Source: JAUREX01 sp964472135 (GTDB taxonomy: Bacteria > Pseudomonadota > Alphaproteobacteria > Rhodobacterales > Rhodobacteraceae). From it: a DNA stretch of 18,675 bases. The position numbers and the translations under genes were made by a program. Location of the stretch: positions 1-18,675 of the forward strand of contig CAYYJB010000047.1 of NCBI GenBank assembly GCA_964472135.1, written 5' to 3'. The number at the start of each line of letters is the position of its first letter. The first letter of the stretch is position 1. The notes below the pieces were generated by a model. The model made no database searches and was not told the DNA's origin. It saw only the letters and a program-made list of their open reading frames with translations. Positions 7,385 to 14,355 of this stretch are shown one piece after another.

Positions 7385-7410
7385 GAAGGCCCTGCCGCGG
7401 CAGGGCCTTC
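7385..7410. repeat. 26-nt perfect palindrome between fdhC and mrp
   Basis: GAAGGCCCTGCCG is followed directly by its reverse complement CGGCAGGGCCTTC, giving a GC-rich stem with no built-in loop. On the minus strand it lies 54 nt after the fdhC stop and 24 nt before the mrp ATG. No U-run follows in either direction, so a classic intrinsic terminator is not supported. It may attenuate transcription, block 3' exonuclease and so stabilise the fdhABC message, or act as a partial terminator that lowers mrp and cytochrome expression. Confidence 0.6.
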
Positions 7411-7464
7411 GGGGTTGATGTCGGCGCCGCGGTCGCGCTTGGCGCGCAGCCCGGCGCGGCGGTG

Positions 7465-8484
7465 CTATTCGGCCGGGGCGACGCGGCCGCCGCCGTGCGG
7501 GGTGGCCGATTTGCCCTCGACCTCCTCGACCCAGAGCGAATGGTGCTCGCGCGCCCAGTTGAGGTCGACCTCACCCGAGCCCATCGCGTCGAAGGCGCCC
7601 TCCATCCCGATCGAGCCGATGTAGATGTGCGCGAGGATCACCGCCGTCAGCAGCGCCGCCGCGATGCCGTGGATGAGTTGGTAGAGCTGCCAGTCGGCCT
7701 GCGTGCCCGCGATCGCCGGGAAGAGCAGCATGACGCCCGTGAACGACAGCGCCGCCCCGCCCACCACCACCGACCAGAAGATGAGCTTCTGGCCGCCGTT
7801 GAACTTGCCCGCCGGCGGATGGACGCCCTTCTTGAACAGCCCGCCGCCCATCGCGAACCACGTCAGGTCGTGCGATTTCGGCAGGTTGCGCCCGACCCAG
7901 ACCACGAAGGCGAGCGCCAGCCCCAGCATGAAGGCCCAGCCCATGTAGTTGTGGACGATCTTGCCCGAGGCCGAGAGCGACCCGAACGCCGCCTCGCCGA
8001 TCATCGGCAGAAGGACGCTGCGCCCGAGCACGAGGTTGAGGCCGGTGAGCGCGAGCAGGATGAACGACACCGCCATCAGCCAGTGCGCGAACCGCTCCAC
8101 CCCGCCGAAGCGCTTGATGGTGCGGCCCGCGGGGCCGGCGTCGATGCGGATGCGGCCGCGATAGGCATAGAAGACCGCGAGCAGCGCCACCATCCCGATC
8201 ATCGTCCAGATCGTCAGCGCGCGGATGGTCGAGGTATGCGTGTCCGCCCAGCCCTTGTTACCCGGCTTGATGAGGCCCGGCGCCTTGGGGTCGGGGATCG
8301 AGGCGCGGCCCTCGATCATCTGGTCGCCGCGCAGCGCCTGGAACAGCTTGTCCTCGGTCACCGACTCGGCGGTCGGGTTCACCTGCTGGGCCTCGGCCAT
8401 CGGCACGAGCGGGGTCATGGGGGCGCCGAGGGCCGCGAAGGCCCCGAGCGCCGCGATCGCCAGAAGGCGGGTCAGTCGTGTCAT
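7465..8484 (-). CDS. fdhC: Formate dehydrogenase gamma subunit, cytochrome b556 type
   Basis: This 339-residue protein follows GGAAGGACAG at good spacing. It starts with a signal-like segment (MTRLTRLLAIAALGAF, likely cleavage near AEA/Q at 32). About 50 periplasmic residues follow, then membrane helices near 88-107, 131-153, 174-197, 233-255 and 264-292. Candidate heme ligands are His134 (RFAHW), His178 (KIVHNYMGW), His272 (LIHG) and His286 (LAHIY). This is the FdnI/FdoI-like subunit that anchors the periplasmic FdhAB pair and passes electrons from the iron-sulfur subunit to the quinone pool. At about 340 residues it is the long form common in non-enteric proteobacteria; the E. coli subunit is about 215. 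It starts 18 nt after fdhB. Confidence 0.94.
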   Translation of the reverse strand: MTRLTRLLAIAALGAFAALGAPMTPLVPMAEAQQVNPTAESVTEDKLFQALRGDQMIEGRASIPDPKAPGLIKPGNKGWADTHTSTIRALTIWTMIGMVALLAVFYAYRGRIRIDAGPAGRTIKRFGGVERFAHWLMAVSFILLALTGLNLVLGRSVLLPMIGEAAFGSLSASGKIVHNYMGWAFMLGLALAFVVWVGRNLPKSHDLTWFAMGGGLFKKGVHPPAGKFNGGQKLIFWSVVVGGAALSFTGVMLLFPAIAGTQADWQLYQLIHGIAAALLTAVILAHIYIGSIGMEGAFDAMGSGEVDLNWAREHHSLWVEEVEGKSATPHGGGRVAPAE

Positions 8485-8502
8485 GCTCTGTCCTTCCCTG
8501 CC

Positions 8503-9099
8503 TCAGACCGTGATCGTGTCGCCATAGGCCGTCCGCCAGCCCCAGGCGCCCGAGCCGTAGCCGCGCGTGACCACCCGCTCGCGATAGATGTCGGCGATGA
8601 TGTCGCCGTCGCCCGCCAGCAGCGCCTTGGTCGAGCACATCTCGGCGCAGAGCGGCAGCTTGCCCTCGGCGAGGCGGTTCGAGCCGTATTTGACGTATTC
8701 GGCCTCGGCCATGTCGGCGTCGGGGCCGCCCGCGCAATAGGTGCACTTGTCCATCTTGCCGCGGGTGCCGAAGTTGCCGACCTTGGGATACTGCGGTGCC
8801 CCGAAGGGGCAGGCATAGAAGCAATAGCCGCAGCCGATGCAGGTGTCCTTGCTGTGCAGCACCACCCCGTCGGCGGTGGTGTAGAAGCAATCGACCGGGC
8901 AGACCGCCGCGCAGGGCGCGTCGGTGCAGTGCATGCAGGCCATCGAGACCGAGCGCTCGCCCGGAAGGCCGTCGTTGATGGTGACGACCCGCCGCCGGTT
9001 GATGCCCCAGGGCACCTCGTGCTCGTTCTTGCAGGCGGTGACGCAGGCGTTGCATTCGATGCAGCGGTCCGCGTCGCAAAGGAATTTCATGCGCGCCAT
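8503..9099 (-). CDS. fdhB: Formate dehydrogenase beta subunit, four-cluster ferredoxin
   Basis: This 198-residue protein has four [4Fe-4S] ligand sets: Cys13/16/19/23, Cys55/58/63/67, Cys87/90/93/97, and Cys119/122 with Cys151/155. It carries electrons from the catalytic subunit to the cytochrome b subunit. Unlike E. coli FdnH it has no C-terminal membrane helix; the chain ends soon after the last cluster at GWRTAYGDTITV. No export signal is present, so it presumably crosses the membrane folded with the TAT-bearing FdhA. GGGAGGA upstream supports the ATG at 9099; Met4 (9090) is an alternative. The gene begins 15 nt after fdhA ends. Cys8 and Cys71 are extra cysteines outside the canonical sets. 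Confidence 0.95.
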   Translation of the reverse strand: MARMKFLCDADRCIECNACVTACKNEHEVPWGINRRRVVTINDGLPGERSVSMACMHCTDAPCAAVCPVDCFYTTADGVVLHSKDTCIGCGYCFYACPFGAPQYPKVGNFGTRGKMDKCTYCAGGPDADMAEAEYVKYGSNRLAEGKLPLCAEMCSTKALLAGDGDIIADIYRERVVTRGYGSGAWGWRTAYGDTITV

Positions 9100-9114
9100 T
9101 TGCCTTGTCCTCCC

Positions 9115-12078
9115 TTATGCGGCCGCGATCTGGCAGAGCGTCACCTTGCCCTCGTGCATCCCCGTCACCGGGTCATAGCCGTAGGAGGTGATGACGTTCA
9201 CGCTCTCGCCCAGGACGATGGGGTCGGTGCCGTCCGGATATTTGCCCCGCTGATCCTGGCCCTGGAACCAGCCGGCGAAGTGGAAGGGCATGAAGGCCAC
9301 GCCCGGCGCCACGCGCTCGGTCACCAGCGCCTTGACGCGCGCCTTCGATCCGCCCTCGGGGCCGGTCACCCAGACCCAGCCGCCGTCGGCGATCCCGCGG
9401 GTGCGGGCGTCGGCGGGGTTGATCTCGACGAACATGTCCTGCTGCAACTCGGCCAGCCAGGGGTTCGAGCGGGTTTCCTCGCCGCCGCCCTCGTATTCCA
9501 CGAGCCGCCCGGACGTCAGGATGATCGGGAACTTCTGCGCGATGCCGTCGGCCGCGGCCTTGTCCTGGATCGTCTTGCCGATGTTGGGCATGCGGAACTG
9601 CCGCCCGTCGTCGCGCGTCGGATAATCCGCGAGCAGGTCGGTGCGGGGGGTATAGATCGGCTCGCGGTGGACCGGGATCGGGTCGGGAAGGTTCCAGGCG
9701 ACTGCCCGTGCCTTGCCGTTGCCGAAGGGCACGCAGCCATGCGCGATCGCGACCCGCTGTATCCCGCCCGACAGGTCGATCGACCAGGAAACCTTTGCCA
9801 TGTTCTCCGGGTCGTTGCCGCCGATGCGCTGGATGGTGGCGAGTTCCTCGGGCGTCAGGTCAGCATCCCAGCCGAGCTTCTGGAGGACCCCGTAGGTGAA
9901 TTCGGGGTAGCCGTCGGTCAGATCGCCGCCCACCGGAGCGCTGCCCTCTGCCAGAAGGGTCACCCCGTCCTTCTCGAGCCCGAAGCGGGGACGGAAGGCG
10001 CCGCCGCCGTCCTTGACCGGAATCGAGGGGTTATAGAGGATATGCGTGCCGGGATGGCGCATCTCGGGCGTGCCCCAGCACGGCCATGGCAGGCCGTAAT
10101 AGTCCCCCGCGACCTCGGCCGGTGCGTCCGAGAGGGCGCGCAGCGTCACGAGGTCGAACTTGTCCTGATGGGCCATGTGGGCCTTCAGCCGCTCGGGGCT
10201 CTGGCCGGTGTAGCCTGTGGACCAGCCGCCGCGGTTGATCTCGCGCAGGACGGATTCGGGCGTGGGCTCAAGGCTGTATTTGCCCTGCACCATCTCGTAA
10301 TTCTTGAACATCTCGTCCGCGAACCCGAGTTTCTGCGCCAGCCGATAGATCACCGAATAATCGGTGTCGGATTCGAAGATCGGATCGACGACCTTCTCGC
10401 CCCACTGCACGGACCGGTTCGAGGCCGTGCGCGAGCCCGAGCATTCGAACTGCGTGCAGATCGGCAGGAGATAGGTGTTGTCCTGGCGCGAGTGCAGCGC
10501 GGCGAAGGTGGTCGGGTGCGGGTCGGCGACGACCAGCAGGTCGAGCGCGTCCATCCCCTTCTGCACGTCGATCATGCGCGGCACGGTGTTGCCGCCATGG
10601 CCGAAGACGATCATCGCCTTGATGTTGTCGCGCTGATCGACGTCCTCGGCATCGAGCAGCGCCGCATCGAACCAGCGGGTCGAGGGGATGCCCGACGTCT
10701 CCATGTTCTTGACCCGGTCGCGCGGGTCGCGTCCGCCCTTGGCAGGCACCTCGTCGAAGCGGCCGACGAAATAGTCGTAGGGCACGCCCCAGACGCGCGA
10801 CCAGTGCTTCCACGCCCCGGCCCCGAGGCCGTAGTAGCAGGGCAGGTTGGCGATATCGAGGCCGAAGTCCGTCGCGCCCTGCACGTTGCAGTGGCCGCGG
10901 AAGATGTTCGCCCCCGTCCCCGCGCCGCCGACGTTGCCGGTCGAGAGCAGCAGGTTGCAGTAGGCGCGCACGTTCGCCGTGCCGACGGTGTGCTGCGTGC
11001 CGCCCATGCACCAGATGAAGGTCGAGGGGCGTTGCGTCGCGAAGGTCTCGGCGACGCGGCGGAGCTGTTCACCCGGGATGCCGGTGATGCGCTCGACCTC
11101 GGCGGGGTTGTATTTCGCGACCTCGGCGCGGACCTGGTCCATGCCGTAGACCCGCGAGGCGATATACTCCTTGTCCTCCCAGCCGTTCTCGAAGATGTGC
11201 CACATGATGCCCCAGACCACCGCGATGTCGGTGCCCGAGCGCATGCGCACGAAGTCGGTCGCGTGGGCCGCGGTGCGGGTAAAGCGCGGGTCGATGACGA
11301 TGACGTTGGCGCGGTTCGTCTCCTTGCCCGTCAGGATGTGCTGCAGCGAGACGGGATGCGCCTCGGCCGCGTTCGAGCCCATGAAGATGATGGTCTTCGA
11401 GTTGCGGATGTCGTTGTAGCTGTTCGTCATTGCGCCGTAGCCCCAGGTGTTCGCGACACCGGCCACGGTGGTCGAGTGGCAGATGCGCGCCTGGTGGTCG
11501 ACGTTGTTCGTGCCCCAGAAGGCCGCGAACTTGCGGAAGAGATAGGCCCCCTCGTTCGAGAACTTGGCCGATCCGAGCAGATAGGCGCTGTCGGCGCCGT
11601 TGGCCTCGCGCACCGCGAGGAGCTTGTCGCCGATCTCGTCGATCGCCTGATCCCACGAGATGCGGACCCATTTGCCGCCTTCCTTCTTCATGGGATACTT
11701 GAGCCGGCGGTCGCCATGCACAAGCTCGCGCACCGACGCGCCCTTGGCGCAATGCGTGCCGCGGTTGATCGGGCTGGCCCAGGCGGGCTCCTGCCCGACC
11801 CAGACGCCGTTCTGCACCTCGGCCTTCACGGTGCAGCCGACCGAGCAGTGGGTGCAGATGTTCTGCTTGATCTCGGCGGGCAGGGCGTGGTTCATCGGCC
11901 CCGCCTCGGCCTTGCGGACGGTCGCCGCCCCGAGCGTGCCGAGTGCCGCGAGGCCGCCCACCGCAAGCCCGGAGGCGCGCAGGAAGCTGCGCCGGTCAAC
12001 GGGTTTGGCGGCAACCGAGGCCGCCATCGCGGCGAGGCCGCCGCGCGCGGGCTCGAGGGTTCTGCGCTTGACGAGCAT
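9115..12078 (-). CDS. fdhA: Periplasmic formate dehydrogenase catalytic alpha subunit (TAT-exported, Cys form)
   Basis: The ATG at 12078 follows a GGGGGAG ribosome site and gives 987 residues; a GTG at 12087 is possible but overlaps that site. The N-terminal twin-arginine signal reads DRRSFLRASGLAVGGLAAL (about residues 28-46). One [4Fe-4S] cluster is bound by CTHCSVGC and a later cysteine in THCAKG (Cys75, 78, 82 and 110). The Mo/W ligand is Cys200, followed by His201, in ARICHSTT, where E. coli FdnG has selenocysteine. An arginine in NIFRGHCNVQG fits the formate-site arginine. The C-terminal dinucleotide-binding domain begins near 830. The protein oxidises formate on the periplasmic side and passes electrons to FdhB and FdhC. 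No in-frame TGA occurs, so no selenocysteine machinery is needed. Confidence 0.96.
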   Translation of the reverse strand: MLVKRRTLEPARGGLAAMAASVAAKPVDRRSFLRASGLAVGGLAALGTLGAATVRKAEAGPMNHALPAEIKQNICTHCSVGCTVKAEVQNGVWVGQEPAWASPINRGTHCAKGASVRELVHGDRRLKYPMKKEGGKWVRISWDQAIDEIGDKLLAVREANGADSAYLLGSAKFSNEGAYLFRKFAAFWGTNNVDHQARICHSTTVAGVANTWGYGAMTNSYNDIRNSKTIIFMGSNAAEAHPVSLQHILTGKETNRANVIVIDPRFTRTAAHATDFVRMRSGTDIAVVWGIMWHIFENGWEDKEYIASRVYGMDQVRAEVAKYNPAEVERITGIPGEQLRRVAETFATQRPSTFIWCMGGTQHTVGTANVRAYCNLLLSTGNVGGAGTGANIFRGHCNVQGATDFGLDIANLPCYYGLGAGAWKHWSRVWGVPYDYFVGRFDEVPAKGGRDPRDRVKNMETSGIPSTRWFDAALLDAEDVDQRDNIKAMIVFGHGGNTVPRMIDVQKGMDALDLLVVADPHPTTFAALHSRQDNTYLLPICTQFECSGSRTASNRSVQWGEKVVDPIFESDTDYSVIYRLAQKLGFADEMFKNYEMVQGKYSLEPTPESVLREINRGGWSTGYTGQSPERLKAHMAHQDKFDLVTLRALSDAPAEVAGDYYGLPWPCWGTPEMRHPGTHILYNPSIPVKDGGGAFRPRFGLEKDGVTLLAEGSAPVGGDLTDGYPEFTYGVLQKLGWDADLTPEELATIQRIGGNDPENMAKVSWSIDLSGGIQRVAIAHGCVPFGNGKARAVAWNLPDPIPVHREPIYTPRTDLLADYPTRDDGRQFRMPNIGKTIQDKAAADGIAQKFPIILTSGRLVEYEGGGEETRSNPWLAELQQDMFVEINPADARTRGIADGGWVWVTGPEGGSKARVKALVTERVAPGVAFMPFHFAGWFQGQDQRGKYPDGTDPIVLGESVNVITSYGYDPVTGMHEGKVTLCQIAAA

Positions 12079-12083
12079 CTCTC

Positions 12084-12293
12084 TCACTCCCCCTTGTAGT
12101 AACGGTTGGTCTCGTAGAAGGCGTTCACATGGTCGGTGAGTTGATAGCGCGCCTTCGTCCGCTCATCCCAGCTTTCGGTCGCGAGCGCGGGCGTCGCGCT
12201 GCCCTGCACCAGCGCCGCGCCGGATGCGGCCGCCGCTGCGACCCCGAAGAAGCCGCGCCGCCCCATCCCCTGCCGTTTCGCATTCTCTGCCAT
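12084..12293 (-). CDS. Formate dehydrogenase region TAT-signal small protein (TIGR02811-like)
   Basis: The ATG at 12293 follows GGAGGG and gives 69 residues. A twin-arginine motif (GMGRRGFFGVAAAAASGAA, residues 9-27) leads to a probable cleavage near ALA/TES. That leaves a mature chain of only about 30 residues, rich in charged and aromatic side chains and ending in YETNRYYKGE. This matches, from memory, the TIGR02811 family of short TAT proteins that precede formate dehydrogenase alpha genes. It ends 5 nt before the fdhA start. No cofactor ligand is visible. It may be a small structural subunit or an export chaperone substrate that accompanies FdhA. Function is unknown. Confidence 0.88.
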   Translation of the reverse strand: MAENAKRQGMGRRGFFGVAAAAASGAALVQGSATPALATESWDERTKARYQLTDHVNAFYETNRYYKGE

Positions 12294-12311
12294 GGCATCC
12301 CTCCGTTCTTG

Positions 12312-12331
12312 CGCCGCCCCCGGGGGCGGCG
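12312..12331. repeat. 20-nt perfect GC palindrome between torD and the TAT-signal gene
   Basis: CGCCGCCCCC is followed directly by GGGGGCGGCG. The stem lies 19 nt after the torD stop (minus strand) and just before the ribosome site of the small TAT gene. It has no U-run and is unlikely to end transcription fully. It could mark a processing or stabilising point that raises fdhABC message over torD. Confidence 0.5.
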
Positions 12332-12349
12332 GGTTCATGTTCCGTCCGA

Positions 12350-13030
12350 TCAGTGCACCACCGCGCCGGCAACGGCGCGGGTGGCGGGGGCGCCGGCGCG
12401 CGCGAGCGCGAAGGCGCGGGTCTCGATCCCGATCCAGAGCGCGCCGACCTCGGCCACCGCGCGGTAGAAATCCGCGCTCGGCGCGCGCGAGAGGTCATCG
12501 AAGAACTGCGCCGCCCACGGCTCGAGGTGGCGCGCGAAAAAGCCCGCCTCGCCCGCCCCGCCGCAGCCCAGAGCCGAGGCATCGAAGCCGCCCGAGGCAA
12601 TGCCCGCCATCACCTCGCAGAGCGTCGCGATATGGTCCTCGGGGTCATGCCGGCCCGCCGCGCGCTCAACCCCCAGCGCGCCGAGATCGCGGCGCAGTTC
12701 GGCCAGCGGCCGTTCATTGAGGAAACCCGTCAGGTAGAAGGACGCGTAGGGCAAAAGCTCACCCCGGCCGACACCCACGAACAGCTCGAAGTATTCCTGA
12801 CCAACCTCGACCGGATCCGCCGCTGCGGCGCGGGCCGAAAGCGCGCCCCACGCGCGGCCGAGCGGGCTGTCGTCTGCCTCGACCGCGGCAAGCGCCCCGA
12901 GCGTTCCGGCGTCCGGCGCCGCGACCAGAAGCCTCGCAAGGGCCGACCAATGCTGCGCGCGCAGCAATTCCTGATCCGACGTGATGGCCCCCGCGTCGGC
13001 GAGGCTGGATGCGTCTTCGATGCGATGCAC
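12350..13030 (-). CDS. TorD/DmsD-family redox enzyme maturation chaperone
   Basis: This 226-residue, nearly all-helical protein contains the two landmarks of the TorD family: YFELFVGVGRGELLPYASFY (about 80-99), where family members have an LFxGPG...PxxS type segment, and PEDHIATLCEVMAGI (about 134-148), like the family's EPDDH motif. Such chaperones bind the TAT signal and apo-form of a molybdoenzyme, and hold it back from export until the cofactor is inserted. Position just upstream of the TAT gene and fdhA makes FdhA the probable client. The start is a GTG at 13030 without a clear ribosome site, so the N-terminus may be shorter by about 20 residues. It is a paralogue by function, not orthology, of E. 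coli FdhE/TorD. Confidence 0.88.
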   Translation of the reverse strand: MHRIEDASSLADAGAITSDQELLRAQHWSALARLLVAAPDAGTLGALAAVEADDSPLGRAWGALSARAAAADPVEVGQEYFELFVGVGRGELLPYASFYLTGFLNERPLAELRRDLGALGVERAAGRHDPEDHIATLCEVMAGIASGGFDASALGCGGAGEAGFFARHLEPWAAQFFDDLSRAPSADFYRAVAEVGALWIGIETRAFALARAGAPATRAVAGAVVH

Positions 13031-13088
13031 TGTTTTGCCGCGTCAAAGTTGCCGGGTCGCACGATAGCGGTCCCGGAAGAATTGCAGG

Positions 13089-13116
13089 AGGATACATGGA
13101 ATTTCCCGTATCGCAA
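13089..13116 (-). promoter_or_regulatory. Candidate promoter for torD-fdh operon
   Basis: In the roughly 130-bp gap between the DUF3306 stop and the torD start, the minus strand reads TTGCGA, a 16-nt spacer, then TATCCT, each four of six matches to sigma-70 hexamers. The segment is AT-rich compared with its flanks. Transcription would begin about 50 nt before the torD GTG. The match is modest and could be chance; the five upstream genes may also read through into torD. Confidence 0.35.
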
Positions 13117-13161
13117 ATTCTTTCGTCGGATCACGGGACGGACGCGTCGCCGCAGGCCGCG

Positions 13162-13842
13162 TCAGCCGGGCACGGCGCCACCGTGGCGGCGACGCACCGG
13201 GGCGGCGGTGCCTGCGATTCGGGCCGTATTGTCCGTCGTTTGCGTCGTGGCGGGCAGGGATTGGGCTGGCGCGCCGGTGGGCTGGACGGTTGCGGCGTCG
13301 GCAGGGGTGGGTGGTGGGGCGACCGCGCCATCAGGGTCGCGCGCGGCTGCCGACGCGACGGGCGGGGTCGCTTCGGTCTCGGTCGGCGAATCGTCGGCTT
13401 CGGCCTCGGTGGGGCCGGTGATGTCGCGCAGCATCCGGGCCACCCGTTCGGGATCGAGGGCTCCGCCCCCGCCCGGCACCCCGCCGGGGGCGTTCCAATC
13501 CCAGAAATAGTCGCGTGCCGGATCCTCGTAGGTGGCGATCCGCGGGTCGGCGGCCCAGGCGCGCCGCAGCGCCGCATTGCGCAGCGCCGCCGGCACACCC
13601 TTTTGCAGAAAGGCGCGGATGTCCGTCTCGGCCGTGATCTGCTCGATCGGCGGCAGGAGCGCGCGCCATTCCTCTTCGGTCAGGGGCGCGGCGGGGGGCT
13701 CGGCGGGGGCCTCTGTGGGGGCCTCGGCGCTCGCCTCGGGCGCTTCGTCGGCCTGCGCCCCGGCTTCGGGCGTTGTCTCGGCCAGCTGCTCGGCCGCCCG
13801 CTTGCGTCGCGACCAGCGGTTGAGGAAACCGCCGCCCGTCAT
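13162..13842 (-). CDS. DUF3306 domain protein
   Basis: The start is placed at the ATG at 13842, which overlaps the DUF3305 stop in an ATGA; upstream in-frame ATGs at 13854 and 13866 are possible. The 226-residue product opens with GGFLNRWSRRKR, the usual DUF3306 beginning. An alanine/glutamate/proline-rich linker (about 20-55) follows, then the conserved core LPPIEQITAETDIRAFLQ...VPAALRNAALRRAW...DPRIATYEDPARDYFWDWN (about 64-120). The C-terminal third is low-complexity. No signal or membrane segment is seen. DUF3306 and DUF3305 genes are neighbours of formate dehydrogenase operons in many alpha- and betaproteobacteria; their function is not established. The disordered tails suggest a partner-binding protein. 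Confidence 0.85.
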   Translation of the reverse strand: MTGGGFLNRWSRRKRAAEQLAETTPEAGAQADEAPEASAEAPTEAPAEPPAAPLTEEEWRALLPPIEQITAETDIRAFLQKGVPAALRNAALRRAWAADPRIATYEDPARDYFWDWNAPGGVPGGGGALDPERVARMLRDITGPTEAEADDSPTETEATPPVASAAARDPDGAVAPPPTPADAATVQPTGAPAQSLPATTQTTDNTARIAGTAAPVRRRHGGAVPG

Positions 13843-14354
13843 CGCCCGCCCCATTTCTGGCCCCATTTCTCGCCGGGCGCGAGGATGCGGGGCGCGCGCG
13901 GGTCGGGCTCCTCGATCGAGGCGGGCTTGCGCTTGCGCTTCTCGAAGGGTTCGGGGGCATGATGGGCGGCGACGAAGGCCGCCACCGCCGCGCGCAACTC
14001 GGGCGGCATCGCGACGGCATCGACCACCCGCTCGGGGTCGCCCGCGAGTGCCTCGCCCTCGAACGGGTCGGGAGTCACCAGATGCACCCGCGTCCCGTCG
14101 AGCGAAATCCAGACCGACGGCCGTGCCGATCCGAGATTGGCGAGGTAATGCGCCGTCTCGCCGTGGTGGAGCGTCAGCGCGTGATCGCCCAGATAGACCG
14201 TCTGCACCCCGTCCATGTCCGACATCACCGTGTCCGCCGCCATCGGCACGGGAACCGGCAGCACCGCGAAGGGGCGCATGACCCGCCCCCCCCAGCGCGT
14301 CGCGGGCGGATGCGCGCGGCCGATGACGCCGATGCGCAGGATCTCGCGCGGCAT
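13839..14354 (-). CDS. DUF3305 domain protein
   Basis: This 171-residue soluble protein fits DUF3305: an N-terminal IGVIGRAHPPATRWGGRVMRP strand pair, LTLHHGETAHYLANL (about 60-74), PSVWISLDG, PDPFEGEAL, a VVDAVAMPPELRAAVAAFVAAHH helix (about 109-131), and the basic FEKRKRKP tail motif. It is 1 nt downstream of DUF6352 and overlaps DUF3306 by 4 nt, so the three are translated together. No catalytic or metal-binding residues stand out. Co-occurrence with DUF3306 at formate dehydrogenase loci suggests the two form a complex that helps make or regulate the enzyme, but this is inference. Confidence 0.87.
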   Translation of the reverse strand: MPREILRIGVIGRAHPPATRWGGRVMRPFAVLPVPVPMAADTVMSDMDGVQTVYLGDHALTLHHGETAHYLANLGSARPSVWISLDGTRVHLVTPDPFEGEALAGDPERVVDAVAMPPELRAAVAAFVAAHHAPEPFEKRKRKPASIEEPDPRAPRILAPGEKWGQKWGGR

Positions 14355-14355
14355 C

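Noticed and set aside
11478..11486. Possible selenocysteine at the FdhA metal-ligand position
   Set aside because: The codon in ARICHS is an ordinary cysteine codon and no in-frame TGA occurs; the same holds for FdsA at Cys379.
7381..12099. Very long plus-strand open frame (1572 codons)
   Set aside because: It is antisense to fdhA, fdhB and fdhC, which have clear motifs and ribosome sites. High GC and codon bias remove stops on the opposite strand; the translation is low-complexity with no recognisable domain.
13031..13050. FNR-like site (TTGAC-N4-CAAAA on the minus strand) before torD
   Set aside because: Only the left half resembles TTGAT; the right half does not match ATCAA well enough to claim an FNR site.
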